DNA from: Synergistaceae bacterium
GTDB lineage: Bacteria > Synergistota > Synergistia > Synergistales > Synergistaceae
Direction of reading: 5' to 3'
Assembly (NCBI GenBank): GCA_012728505.1
Contig: JAAYEY010000225.1
Span: 1-6,936, forward strand
Length of the DNA stretch: 6,936 nucleotides
The translations under genes were made by a program, and so were the position numbers. The notes beneath the pieces are model-generated. The model ran no database searches. It was not told the origin of the DNA and saw only the letters and a list, made by a program, of their open reading frames with translations. Of the stretch, positions 1 through 6,839 are shown piece by piece (position 1 is the first letter of the stretch; the number at the start of each line of letters is the position of its first letter).

Positions 1-615
1 GAGGTTTTTTTCTGCTATCAACAGTCTTTCCTGGAGGGTACGGAGTGTCAGATAATTTAAAGCGACCTCTGCTGAAAGTGAAACCCAGGAGGCGTGCAAA
101 GAGGCATATTGAGCCTCTAAAGAAGCTACTCCAGCTTTGACGCTTTGTTTTCTTCCTCCAAAAATATCTATCTCCCATGACGCGTCAAGACTAAGTCGGT
201 AGATATCCATACCTTTCGCTCTACCGCCTGTATCGACAGGTGTTCTGGTGTTAAACCAGTAATTAGTGTTGTCGAACCAGGGTAAGAGAGCGGCCTTGCT
301 TATGCCGAGGGCTGCCCTTGCCTCTGTCACCTTGGAGCGTGCAGAGACCAGATCCCTGTTGCTCTGAAGCGACCATTCAACAAGTTGGGTAAGTACCTCA
401 TCATTAAAAGATTCCCACCATTTTGCCAATATGTCTGGATTGGGCTCGCTTACAGATTTATCTGACATCGCAGTAAGCGGGTACCTTTGTGACATCTCAA
501 TCCATTTGCCTTCCTTAAGTTCTGTGTCAGCAGGGGTTTGAGCGTTTTCTGCAAAAACAGTGCCTGCCATAATAAGGATGAACATGGAAATTATTGCAAT
601 ATTGATTTTTTTCAT
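1..615 (-). CDS. Outer-membrane efflux factor (TolC/OprM/NodT-type), 3' end missing
   Basis: This is the outer-membrane channel of the tripartite pump, which gives substrates an exit duct across the outer membrane. The first 205 codons are present and stay open to the window edge; family members are usually about 450-500 residues, so roughly half or more is missing. Residues 1-22 form a Sec signal peptide: MKK, a hydrophobic core, then VFA before E23, a type I cleavage site. There is no lipobox cysteine, unlike OprM and CusC, which are lipoproteins. Mature-protein family signatures follow: WWESFND (66-72), the NRDLVSARSKVTEARAALG stretch (86-104), ALLPW (109-113), SWEIDIFGG (146-154), and the helical region SLSAEVALNYLTLRTLQERL (179-198). 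The ATG at 615 is chosen because AAGGAGAG (623-630) lies about 7-9 bases upstream. The gap from the pump stop codon is 13 bases, so it is the last known gene of the operon. Confidence 0.95.
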   Translation of the reverse strand, partial: MKKINIAIISMFILIMAGTVFAENAQTPADTELKEGKWIEMSQRYPLTAMSDKSVSEPNPDILAKWWESFNDEVLTQLVEWSLQSNRDLVSARSKVTEARAALGISKAALLPWFDNTNYWFNTRTPVDTGGRAKGMDIYRLSLDASWEIDIFGGRKQSVKAGVASLEAQYASLHASWVSLSAEVALNYLTLRTLQERLLIAEKNL

Positions 616-622
616 TATCCCA

Positions 623-630
623 CTCTCCTT
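623..630 (-). promoter_or_regulatory. Ribosome binding site of the outer-membrane factor gene
   Basis: Read on the minus strand, AAGGAGAG sits just before the ATG at 615 and overlaps the TAA stop of the pump gene (629-631). This near-consensus Shine-Dalgarno sequence fixes the start. It also suggests that ribosomes ending on the pump gene can re-start on the channel gene. Confidence 0.8.
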
Positions 631-3600
631 ATTCCTTTGTCACAGAACCGCTCATACGACCCTTAATGTTTTCACGCAAGGTTTGGAAAACAACATAAAG
701 TGCCGGTATGAGGAATATTCCAATTACCGTGGCTGTTGTCATACCAAAAGCAATCGTCGTCCCTACAGCTCTTCTACTTCCGGCTCCCGCTCCACTTGCA
801 AACAACATAGGAAGGACTCCTACTACACATGTAAATGCTGTCATGAGAACAGCGCGGAAACGTTCTCTTGCAGCTTCTGCCGCTGCATCAAGAATTGAGA
901 GGCCTTTTTCTTCATGCAGTTCCTTCGCGAACTCTATGATCAATATAGCGTTTTTGCCGGCAAGTCCTATAAGCAGCAGTATACCCAACTGAACGTATAT
1001 GGAGACAGAAAGTCCCATTATATAGACTCCGCCAAGTGCTCCCAAGACGGCTATCGGAAGTGAAAGTATGACTGGAACAGGCACTGTCCAGCTCTCATAC
1101 TGCGCAACAAGGAAAAGATATGCGAAAACCATGGCAATTGCCAGAATTATAGCTATCTGTCCCTGCGCTTTCTGTTCCTGGAAAGTCATGCCCGACCACT
1201 CGTAACCGTAACCTTCAGGCAGGTCTTTAGCAAGCTCTCTTAGCTTGCTGATGCCTTGTCCTGTAGAATACCCCTCTTTCATTACTATCGTTATAGCCGC
1301 GCTTGGGTAGAGGTTGTAACGTGAGATAGAGCGAGGTGCTACCGTGTTCTTTATGGAGACTAAACTTTGCAGCGGTACCGGTTCACCAGCTGTACTGTTA
1401 ATATAAATGCTGCCAATGCTGTCTATGCTGTTTCTGAAGTCCCAGTCGGACTGAACCATTACTTTATTCACCTGAGTACCTATATTTATATCGTTTATGT
1501 AAGCAGATCCAAAGTATGTCTGAAGTGTTGAGAAGATATTTCCGATAGGAACATTAAGCATCTCTGCCTTTTCTCTGTCTATGTCAAGGAAAAGATGAGG
1601 TGTGTTTGACGTGTATGTGCTATAAGCATATAGAACTTCAGGGAGCTGGTTTATCTTCCCCAGGAAATCCATCATTATCATGGACATCCTCTCAGGATCG
1701 TTTTCAAGGCGAGATTGTAGACGCATATCGATGCCTCCACTCAAACCAAGACCCTGTATTGCCGGAGGAGTAAAGACATTTATCTGTGCTTCCGGGAGAG
1801 ATGCGCTTACAGCCGTTAACTTTCCAACTATACTTCCGAGACTTTTCTCCTTCGAATTTCTTTTATCCCAATGTTCTAGGGGAACGATTATCGATCCCAT
1901 ATTTTCGCTTGCACCACCAAGCAGACTGTAACCCTTGATACCCATTACAAATTTTACCCCCGGTATATCAAGTACCTGCGGGATAACTTTGTCCATGACA
2001 GCCTGAGTCCTGTTAAGGCTTGCTCCTTCAGGAAGCTGTATCGCTGTAAAAGCTGCGCCCTGGTCCTCATTAGGCAGGAATTCTGTGGGCAGACGCTTTG
2101 CAGCCCACGCAGCACTGATAAGAATCACCAACAGAAGAACAATTGTAAGTATTTTTCTCTTCGCTATCCAAACTGATCCGGTTACATATTTATCAGTCGA
2201 CTTAGCAAGTGCTTTATTGAACCACTTGAGAGGACCGCTTGTCTTAGGCTCAACTTTCTTCAGTAGGTGCGCACACATTGCAGGACTAAGGGTTAGCGCA
2301 ACAATAAGAGAGAAGACAACGGCAAAAGAAATGGTGACAGCAAACTGGCGGTAGATCTGCCCTGTGATCCCTGACATAAATCCCACAGGTACAAATATAG
2401 CAAGGAAAACAAGTGTGGTAGCAACCATAGGACCCGTTACATCTTTCATTGCCTGCTTCGTCGCTGACTCTAGATCTAAATTGTCTCTGTCCACTAAAAA
2501 TTGGACTCGCTCGACAACTATGATTGCGTCATCAACAACCGTTCCTATAACCAGAACTAAACCGAACAGCGAGAGGATGTTGATGCTGTACCCCATTAAC
2601 GCAAGTCCTGTGAATGTCGCGAGAAGTGAAATAGGGATGGCTGCTACAGGAACAAGAGTTACTGTCAAGTCCTGCAGGAACAGATAACAAACAAGGACAA
2701 CAAGAGAGAATGTCATTAAGAGAGTGATTATGATCTCCTTGATAGTCGCAGTGACATACTCTGTTGAATCGTAACCCAGGACAAACTCTGTATCGCTGGG
2801 GAGCTGCTGTTTCAGTTCTTCCATAGTCTTTTTAACTCCCGACATAACGTCAAGGGCATTGGAACCGGATGCCTGTGTCAGAGACATCATAGCAGCCGGC
2901 CTTCCATTGAAGGTGGCATCAAAAGCATATGACTCTGAGCCAAGCTCAATGCGTGAAACATCTTTAAGTCTCACAACGCCTGCCTTAGATGTTGTTCGAA
3001 GGATTATGTTCTCAAATTCTTTGACCGAAGTCAGCCGTCCGCGGGTAGTCAGCGAATACACCAGAGGCTGGTCTACTTTTGACGGGGCTTTTCCTATTGC
3101 TCCTATCGACGCCTGCCTGTTCTGGCTTTTTATCGCAGCCGCAACATCATTTATGCCAAGCCCAAGAGAAGCTATACGCACAGGGTCCAGCCATATACGG
3201 ATACTGTATTTGGAGCCGAATACCTTGCAGTCTCCCATTCCCGGAACTCGTTTGAAAACATTTTTTACATTGTTTTCAGCATAGTCCATAAGAAATGCTC
3301 CGTCTTTTGTTCCATTGGGAGAGATAAGACCTATAAATCCCAAGTTATCAGAGAAACTCGATTCCACCGTTATGCCCTGCGCTGTGACCTCGCTTGGCAG
3401 CATCGCAGAGGCCTGCTGGACTCTATTTTGCACTTTTACAAGCGCCATGTCAGGGTCTGTACCCATGTCAAAGGTTATCGTAAGATGATAATTGCCGCCG
3501 TTATCAGAATTAGAACTCATGTATATCATTCCATCAACACCGTTTAACTGTTCTTCTAAAGGAGCGGCTACTGTGTTTGCAAGAGTCACAGCGTCTGCGC

Positions 3601-3754
3601 CACGGTATGTTGCGCCAACATTTACCTGAGGAGGGGTAACGTTCGGGTACTGTGCGACAGGTAGGCCGAAGATACTTATAAATCCTGCAAACGCCAATAC
3701 TACGGCTATGACCATTGCAAATCTTGGACGTTTTATAAAAAATTCAGATAACAT
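629..3754 (-). CDS. RND multidrug efflux pump, inner-membrane subunit (HAE1/AcrB family)
   Basis: This is the proton-driven inner-membrane pump, expected to work as a homotrimer that takes hydrophobic or amphiphilic compounds from the periplasm and inner membrane. At 1041 residues it is full length for the family (AcrB is 1049). It starts with the typical FFIKRPRFA (5-13) before TM1, followed by a first periplasmic porter/docking region (about 30-335), TM2-6 (about 338-495), the cytoplasmic linker helix and TM7 (about 505-553), a second periplasmic region (about 555-865), and TM8-12 (about 866-1025). The proton-relay residues are all there: D408 and D409 in GTVVDDAI (AcrB D407/D408), K934 in GLAGKNAI (K940), and R965 and T972 in the [10 protein letters not shown] segment (R971/T978). 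The VDD pair separates it from heavy-metal RND pumps. The ATG at 3754 lies 2 bases after the adaptor stop, with an AAGGA site inside the adaptor's last codons, so the two are probably translationally coupled. Most phenylalanines of the AcrB deep pocket appear replaced (see findings). Actual substrates cannot be read from sequence. Confidence 0.97.
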   Translation of the reverse strand: MLSEFFIKRPRFAMVIAVVLAFAGFISIFGLPVAQYPNVTPPQVNVGATYRGADAVTLANTVAAPLEEQLNGVDGMIYMSSNSDNGGNYHLTITFDMGTDPDMALVKVQNRVQQASAMLPSEVTAQGITVESSFSDNLGFIGLISPNGTKDGAFLMDYAENNVKNVFKRVPGMGDCKVFGSKYSIRIWLDPVRIASLGLGINDVAAAIKSQNRQASIGAIGKAPSKVDQPLVYSLTTRGRLTSVKEFENIILRTTSKAGVVRLKDVSRIELGSESYAFDATFNGRPAAMMSLTQASGSNALDVMSGVKKTMEELKQQLPSDTEFVLGYDSTEYVTATIKEIIITLLMTFSLVVLVCYLFLQDLTVTLVPVAAIPISLLATFTGLALMGYSINILSLFGLVLVIGTVVDDAIIVVERVQFLVDRDNLDLESATKQAMKDVTGPMVATTLVFLAIFVPVGFMSGITGQIYRQFAVTISFAVVFSLIVALTLSPAMCAHLLKKVEPKTSGPLKWFNKALAKSTDKYVTGSVWIAKRKILTIVLLLVILISAAWAAKRLPTEFLPNEDQGAAFTAIQLPEGASLNRTQAVMDKVIPQVLDIPGVKFVMGIKGYSLLGGASENMGSIIVPLEHWDKRNSKEKSLGSIVGKLTAVSASLPEAQINVFTPPAIQGLGLSGGIDMRLQSRLENDPERMSMIMMDFLGKINQLPEVLYAYSTYTSNTPHLFLDIDREKAEMLNVPIGNIFSTLQTYFGSAYINDINIGTQVNKVMVQSDWDFRNSIDSIGSIYINSTAGEPVPLQSLVSIKNTVAPRSISRYNLYPSAAITIVMKEGYSTGQGISKLRELAKDLPEGYGYEWSGMTFQEQKAQGQIAIILAIAMVFAYLFLVAQYESWTVPVPVILSLPIAVLGALGGVYIMGLSVSIYVQLGILLLIGLAGKNAILIIEFAKELHEEKGLSILDAAAEAARERFRAVLMTAFTCVVGVLPMLFASGAGAGSRRAVGTTIAFGMTTATVIGIFLIPALYVVFQTLRENIKGRMSGSVTKE

Positions 3755-3756
3755 TT

Positions 3757-5022
3757 TTAGTTTCCTTTTTTATCTTGAGAAATTGGATCAGACAGTAAAA
3801 GATCCGCCTCCGACTCTCCTGCCATCTCCGCAGCAGTTTTCGTTTGGGATCCTAAGTCTGCGGGAGCAACAGGTGAGCCGTGGCGCACTTTTTGCAGTCC
3901 AATGCGGACAACCTTGTCGCCCGGTTTGAGACCTTTAATAATTTTACGCATGGTCCCAACCTCTTCTCCAATTTCGATTCTTGTTTGAGAAGCTATATTC
4001 TCCCCATCAACTGTATAGACATAACTTCCCTGGGAATCAGCCAGTATTGATTCTTGTGGAATAACCATACTGATATTATGGTCAACTGCTTTAGTTGCTA
4101 CACGGACCATTGATCCGGGAATAAGAATTCCCTCCGGATTTGGAAAGCGTATGACCATCTGCAGTGTCCCTGTTTTTTCATCAACCTTATTGCTTTCGAA
4201 ATCGCGTTCACCCTGTATCTTAAATTCGTTTCCATTTGACAGCACCAGCTTCGTCTCATATACCGGTCCATTTTTCTTAAATTGCTCCAATTGATCAAGA
4301 TAGTCTTTGTCGGGAAGAGCAAACGATATGCGTATAGGATCCATCTGAACTATAGATGCAAGGGCTCCTGAAGCCGGTGTTACATAATTCCCTTTTGTAT
4401 AAGTTGCTGCACCTATCTGCCCGGTTATAGGAGAAGTGATTCGGGTATGTGCAAGATCTATTTCCGCCAGTTTCAAGACGGCCTTGGCCTGGGAGACAGT
4501 GGCTTTTGCCTGGAGAAATGCGCTTTCTGCTGTCTCGATATCACTTTCAGAAATACTTCTTTTGTCAGCAGCTTTAAGACGAGCAAGAAATTTTTCAGCT
4601 TTTACCAGTGCGGCTTCAGCTTGCTGAATTTCTGCTTTTCTCAAATCTACTGTTGCTTGATAATGGCTGCTGTCGATGGTGAAAAGAAGCTGCCCTGCTT
4701 TGACAAAAGAACCCTCTTTAAAATTAACATTTCTTATCTCTCCTGCGACCTGTGATGTCAGAGAGACGCTCTGGATAGCTTCTACATTTCCAATAAAACT
4801 CTTGTTGGACGAAAGATCCTTTTCTGACACCTCATATAGAACCACAGCAGGCGCTGGAGGCTGCATGTTTGCTTTATTCGCAGACGCATCTGGTTTTAAA
4901 TAGTTTTTCGCTACAAAAGCAAGGATAACTGCTACGACTATAACAACTGCTATTTTCATCATCTTGCTTTTCTGATGCGGATTGTTGATTTGGATATTTT
5001 TTTCTTCCCCTTGTGATGTCAT
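3757..5022 (-). CDS. Periplasmic adaptor (membrane fusion protein) of RND pump, HlyD/AcrA family
   Basis: This 421-residue protein should link the RND pump to the outer-membrane channel. Residues 1-22 are polar and cytoplasmic, and 23-37 form a hydrophobic anchor ([15 protein letters not shown]). There is no lipobox cysteine, so it is probably held by an uncleaved N-terminal membrane helix rather than a lipid as in AcrA. The first lipoyl half follows (about 84-117; [10 protein letters not shown], then [11 protein letters not shown]). Next comes an Ala/Lys/Glu-rich alpha-helical hairpin (about 119-192), the second lipoyl half with [11 protein letters not shown] (194-204), a beta-barrel domain (about 228-310) and a membrane-proximal domain (about 311-385, including GLKPGDKVV at 364-372). 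The last 35 residues look like a flexible polar tail. The ATG at 5022 is preferred over M21/M22 because CAGGTG lies 7 bases upstream of it, while nothing similar precedes the inner ATGs. It follows tetR by 34 bases and abuts the pump gene. Confidence 0.95.
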   Translation of the reverse strand: MTSQGEEKNIQINNPHQKSKMMKIAVVIVVAVILAFVAKNYLKPDASANKANMQPPAPAVVLYEVSEKDLSSNKSFIGNVEAIQSVSLTSQVAGEIRNVNFKEGSFVKAGQLLFTIDSSHYQATVDLRKAEIQQAEAALVKAEKFLARLKAADKRSISESDIETAESAFLQAKATVSQAKAVLKLAEIDLAHTRITSPITGQIGAATYTKGNYVTPASGALASIVQMDPIRISFALPDKDYLDQLEQFKKNGPVYETKLVLSNGNEFKIQGERDFESNKVDEKTGTLQMVIRFPNPEGILIPGSMVRVATKAVDHNISMVIPQESILADSQGSYVYTVDGENIASQTRIEIGEEVGTMRKIIKGLKPGDKVVRIGLQKVRHGSPVAPADLGSQTKTAAEMAGESEADLLLSDPISQDKKGN

Positions 5023-5029
5023 ATAGACA

Positions 5030-5035
5030 CACCTG
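5030..5035 (-). promoter_or_regulatory. Ribosome binding site of the adaptor gene
   Basis: On the minus strand CAGGTG lies 7 bases before the ATG at 5022. It supports the long N-terminus (a 22-residue cytoplasmic tail before the membrane anchor) over an internal start at the MM pair 20 codons in, which has only an A-rich sequence upstream. Confidence 0.65.
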
Positions 5036-5056
5036 CTCTTTCTTAAATAGAAATGT

Positions 5057-5677
5057 TCAGTCTTCTTTATGAATTAGCTCTTTTATGAATGCATCGCAAA
5101 TAAAATCAATGCACTTTGAAAGATCATCAGTAACTACATCATTTAACGTCAAAATAAATAGACCGGAAAAAACGGAGGTTATTGCTGTAGAAACATCTTC
5201 AGCAACTATATCTTCTCTGATAATCTTCTCTCGCAGCGATTTCAGCAGAAGGTCATTTATCATTGTCTTTTCTTTTTGCATCAGACTTCTCAGATTAGAA
5301 AAGACGTCGGACCTGACATCTTCTGGCCATTCATAACGTCTGAGCATTAAAGCGTAAACTTTCATGAACTTGTTCTTTTTATCTGGATTTACAAGTTTTT
5401 TTTTGTAATAGCTGGACAAATCAGCCAATGTTTCAGGCTCGCCATATTCATCTGCGAAAGCTCTCTCTGAATCAAGAAACACCTCTTCTATAAGCTTTGA
5501 AAGAATGTCGCTTTTATTTTTAAAATGCCAATAAAGAGCACCCTTGGTCAGGCAGACCCGTCCTGCTATTTCGTCCAACGTAACATCTGAAAAACTTTTC
5601 TCGGAAAAAATATCAAGTGCAGCTTCAAGAAGTCTGCTTCGTGTTTTCTTTGAATCTTTTTTTGTTTTTCTTGGCAA
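5057..5677 (-). CDS. TetR/AcrR-family transcriptional repressor of the efflux operon
   Basis: This is a 206-residue ligand-responsive repressor, expected to bind DNA as a dimer and release it when it binds a pump substrate. The N-terminus (MPRKTKKDSKKTRSRLLEAA) is very like AcrR and TtgR. The TetR DNA-binding domain spans about 10-57, with the helix-turn-helix at about 32-52 (VTLDEIAGRVCLTKGALYWHF) followed by KNKSDIL. The rest (about 60-206) is helical and divergent, as expected of the ligand-binding and dimer domain. The start is TTG at 5677: an in-frame TAG lies six codons upstream, there is no ATG or GTG between, and the next in-frame Met comes only at about residue 105. The ribosome site is weak (a GGATG-like sequence). 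The gene is first in the operon and co-directional with the pump genes, not divergent as in acrR-acrAB. It contains an A9 run in its coding strand (codons for KKK at 92-94) and an A7 run near its start. Confidence 0.95.
   Translation of the reverse strand: MPRKTKKDSKKTRSRLLEAALDIFSEKSFSDVTLDEIAGRVCLTKGALYWHFKNKSDILSKLIEEVFLDSERAFADEYGEPETLADLSSYYKKKLVNPDKKNKFMKVYALMLRRYEWPEDVRSDVFSNLRSLMQKEKTMINDLLLKSLREKIIREDIVAEDVSTAITSVFSGLFILTLNDVVTDDLSKCIDFICDAFIKELIHKED
5396..5404 (-). repeat. Nine-base A homopolymer inside the tetR coding strand
   Basis: The plus strand reads T nine times, so the coding strand has A9, encoding three AAA lysines (residues 92-94) just after YY. Runs of this length are prone to polymerase slippage, and a one-base change here would truncate the repressor within its ligand-binding domain. 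Whether it varies in nature cannot be judged from one sequence; the run could simply reflect a lysine-rich helix in an AT-leaning gene. Confidence 0.9.
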
Positions 5678-5714
5678 TCCATCACATCCATACTAATATA
5701 AAAATTCAAGAGGC

Positions 5715-5744
5715 ATTATACATACTCATGGGTATGTATGTCAA
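5715..5744 (-). promoter_or_regulatory. Consensus sigma-70 promoter of the tetR-efflux operon
   Basis: Read on the minus strand, a perfect -35 TTGACA (5739-5744) and a perfect -10 TATAAT (5715-5720) are separated by 18 bases. Transcription should begin near 5706-5708, giving a leader of about 30 bases before the TTG start of tetR. No comparable promoter was seen in the 34-base gap before the adaptor gene or in the 2- and 13-base gaps further on. This promoter therefore probably drives all four genes. An operator palindrome fills its spacer. Confidence 0.88.
5718..5739. promoter_or_regulatory. Palindromic operator, probable TetR binding site
   Basis: A 22-bp inverted repeat is centred between 5728 and 5729, with 20 of 22 positions symmetric. 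The half-sites are TACATAC (5719-5725) and GTATGTA (5732-5738), with six bases between; the outermost pair 5718/5739 also matches. The half-sites equal those I recall for the E. coli AcrR operator, though there the arms lie about four bases further apart. The site covers the whole spacer and touches both promoter hexamers, so a bound dimer would block RNA polymerase. Binding by the adjacent TetR is inferred from position and family. Confidence 0.85.
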
Positions 5745-5801
5745 CAAAATTTAACTTGCTTTTTACGACTACTGCTTCTAAGTATTGCGGTAAGAAAGGT
5801 C

Positions 5802-6704
5802 TCACACCCTTTTACTGTTAGGCTTATGCCTATTTTTCAAAAGGGCATCCGCTGAATAGACTACCAAAGCTGCCCAGATAAAAATAAAAGTAGATATTCT
5901 CGACATTTGAATAGGTTCATTATATACAAAAACACCTAGCATGAAAGTGAGCGTTGGTGTGATATATTGAGCAAACCCTATTGTAGTTAATGTTGACCGG
6001 GCAGCACCATATGCAAAGAGTATTAGAGGGATGGAAGTTAGGATTCCTGTACCTGCCAACATAATATTAGTAAAGGAATCATAGGGAAAAGAGGCAGATC
6101 CTGCTTTTTGGAGAAACACCAAACATGCCAAGGCAAAAGGAGTTACTGTCAGTGTCTCTATAAAAAGGGCTGCAGCAGGGGGCGCTTTAACTACTTTTTT
6201 TAGCACCCCATATAACCCAAAAGAAAGAGCCAGTCCTATTGAAACAAACGGAATTGATCCTACTGTTAACAGTTCTACTGAGACTCCCAAAATAGCCAGA
6301 GCCAAAGCTAAAGTTTGAACTCTGTTAAGCTTCTCATTAAAAAACATCATTCCAAAAAACATACTGAACAACGGATTGATGAAATAACCTAAGCTTGACT
6401 CAAGTACCTTTCCGTGGTTGACGGCCCATATGTAAAGCCCCCAGTTAAATGAGATAATAAAACCTCCAGCTGCGAGCCAAAGCACATCTTTTTTACTTCC
6501 CGCCAGCATTTCGGAAAGGATTTCTCTGTTCTTATGCCCTGAAATCAGAATGAAAGTGAAAAGAGCTGACCATACAATTCGGTGGCCAAGTATCTCAAGC
6601 GAGGGGATATGACCAAGAGCTTTCCAGTAGAAGGGCACTAAACCCCAAATAAAGTAAGCAAGAGAAAGAGTGCCTATTCCTTTTGCATTCTGACTCATCT
6701 TCAT
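5802..6704 (-). CDS. rarD: RarD-type permease of the EamA (DMT) transporter family
   Basis: This is a polytopic inner-membrane protein of the drug/metabolite transporter superfamily with about ten predicted helices in two EamA repeats. RarD was named for a chloramphenicol-sensitivity phenotype; its natural substrate is not settled. Counting from the ATG at 6704 it has 300 residues, close to E. coli RarD (296). Matching signatures are LAYFIWGLVPFYWKAL near the start, LGHRIVWS, NWGLYIWAVNHGKVLESSLGYFINPL in the third-to-fourth helix region, GLALSFGLYGVLKK, FIETL, and GFAQYITPTLTFMLGVFVYNEP near the end. Start choice is uncertain: a GTG at 6722 and ATGs at 6716, 6704 and 6698 are in frame. The ATG at 6704 gives the family's usual N-terminal length and has a GGGG stretch 12 bases upstream; the GTG has no well-placed ribosome site. 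The gene lies upstream of tetR in the same direction, but the strong promoter between them argues for a separate transcript. Confidence 0.92.
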   Translation of the reverse strand: MKMSQNAKGIGTLSLAYFIWGLVPFYWKALGHIPSLEILGHRIVWSALFTFILISGHKNREILSEMLAGSKKDVLWLAAGGFIISFNWGLYIWAVNHGKVLESSLGYFINPLFSMFFGMMFFNEKLNRVQTLALALAILGVSVELLTVGSIPFVSIGLALSFGLYGVLKKVVKAPPAAALFIETLTVTPFALACLVFLQKAGSASFPYDSFTNIMLAGTGILTSIPLILFAYGAARSTLTTIGFAQYITPTLTFMLGVFVYNEPIQMSRISTFIFIWAALVVYSADALLKNRHKPNSKRV

Positions 6705-6757
6705 TTGATATAACATCCCCACTAGTTAATTGAGTCGATAAACCTTCCAATCACCCA

Positions 6758-6787
6758 ATTGTACACGGTATTCCTTATTTGTGATAA
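6758..6787 (-). promoter_or_regulatory. Candidate promoter of the rarD-type gene
   Basis: On the minus strand, TTATCA (6782-6787, four of six matches to TTGACA) and TACAAT (6758-6763, five of six to TATAAT) are 18 bases apart. Initiation would fall near 6751, about 47 bases before the ATG at 6704 and also upstream of the GTG at 6722, so it does not decide between starts. It lies in the divergent gap and is the best minus-strand match there. Confidence 0.45.
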
Positions 6788-6791
6788 ACTA

Positions 6792-6800
6792 TGGCATTAT
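6792..6800 (+). promoter_or_regulatory. Possible extended -10 promoter of the divergent plus-strand gene
   Basis: TGG followed by CATTAT (four of six to TATAAT) forms an extended -10 pattern about 40 bases before the ATG at 6840. No good -35 is present at the right distance. This is a weak call, based mainly on position in the divergent gap. Confidence 0.25.
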
Positions 6801-6839
6801 TCATCTAATGTTTTTGCAAGATGAAAGGAAGTATTATAT

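Noticed and set aside
560..898. Plus-strand open frame of 112 codons crossing the channel/pump junction
   Set aside because: It is antisense to the signal peptide of the channel and the end of the pump gene, is cysteine- and serine-rich with low-complexity character, resembles no known family, and has no convincing ribosome site.
2364..3284. Plus-strand open frames inside the pump gene (2364-2687 and 2859-3284)
   Set aside because: Both lie wholly opposite the conserved RND reading frame and show no domain-like pattern; they are shadows of the pump's codon bias.
629..3754. Heavy-metal RND pump (CusA-type) or lipooligosaccharide/NFE-type RND
   Set aside because: The TM4 sequence GTVVDDAI has the double Asp of the drug-exporting HAE1 group, whereas metal pumps have a single Asp in a VDAAV-like motif; the TM10 GLAGKNAI also matches HAE1.
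4436..4755. Two overlapping plus-strand open frames opposite the adaptor hairpin
   Set aside because: They are antisense to the Ala/Lys/Glu-rich hairpin, and their Ser/Ala/Phe-rich composition is what that reverse complement would produce.
5656..5663. Programmed -1 frameshift at the A7 run near the tetR start
   Set aside because: The tract fits a slippery heptamer in phase, but no downstream stimulatory structure or meaningful alternative frame was seen, and the zero frame gives a complete TetR protein.
5780..5830. Rho-independent terminator after the rarD-type gene
   Set aside because: The best stem is five base pairs (AAAGG/CCTTT) with an 8-base loop and no T-run behind it; too weak to annotate.
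6759..6787. Plus-strand promoter TTGTAC with TGATAA 17 bases on
   Set aside because: The -10 matches consensus at only two of six positions, and both hexamers are better explained as the reverse complement of the minus-strand promoter.
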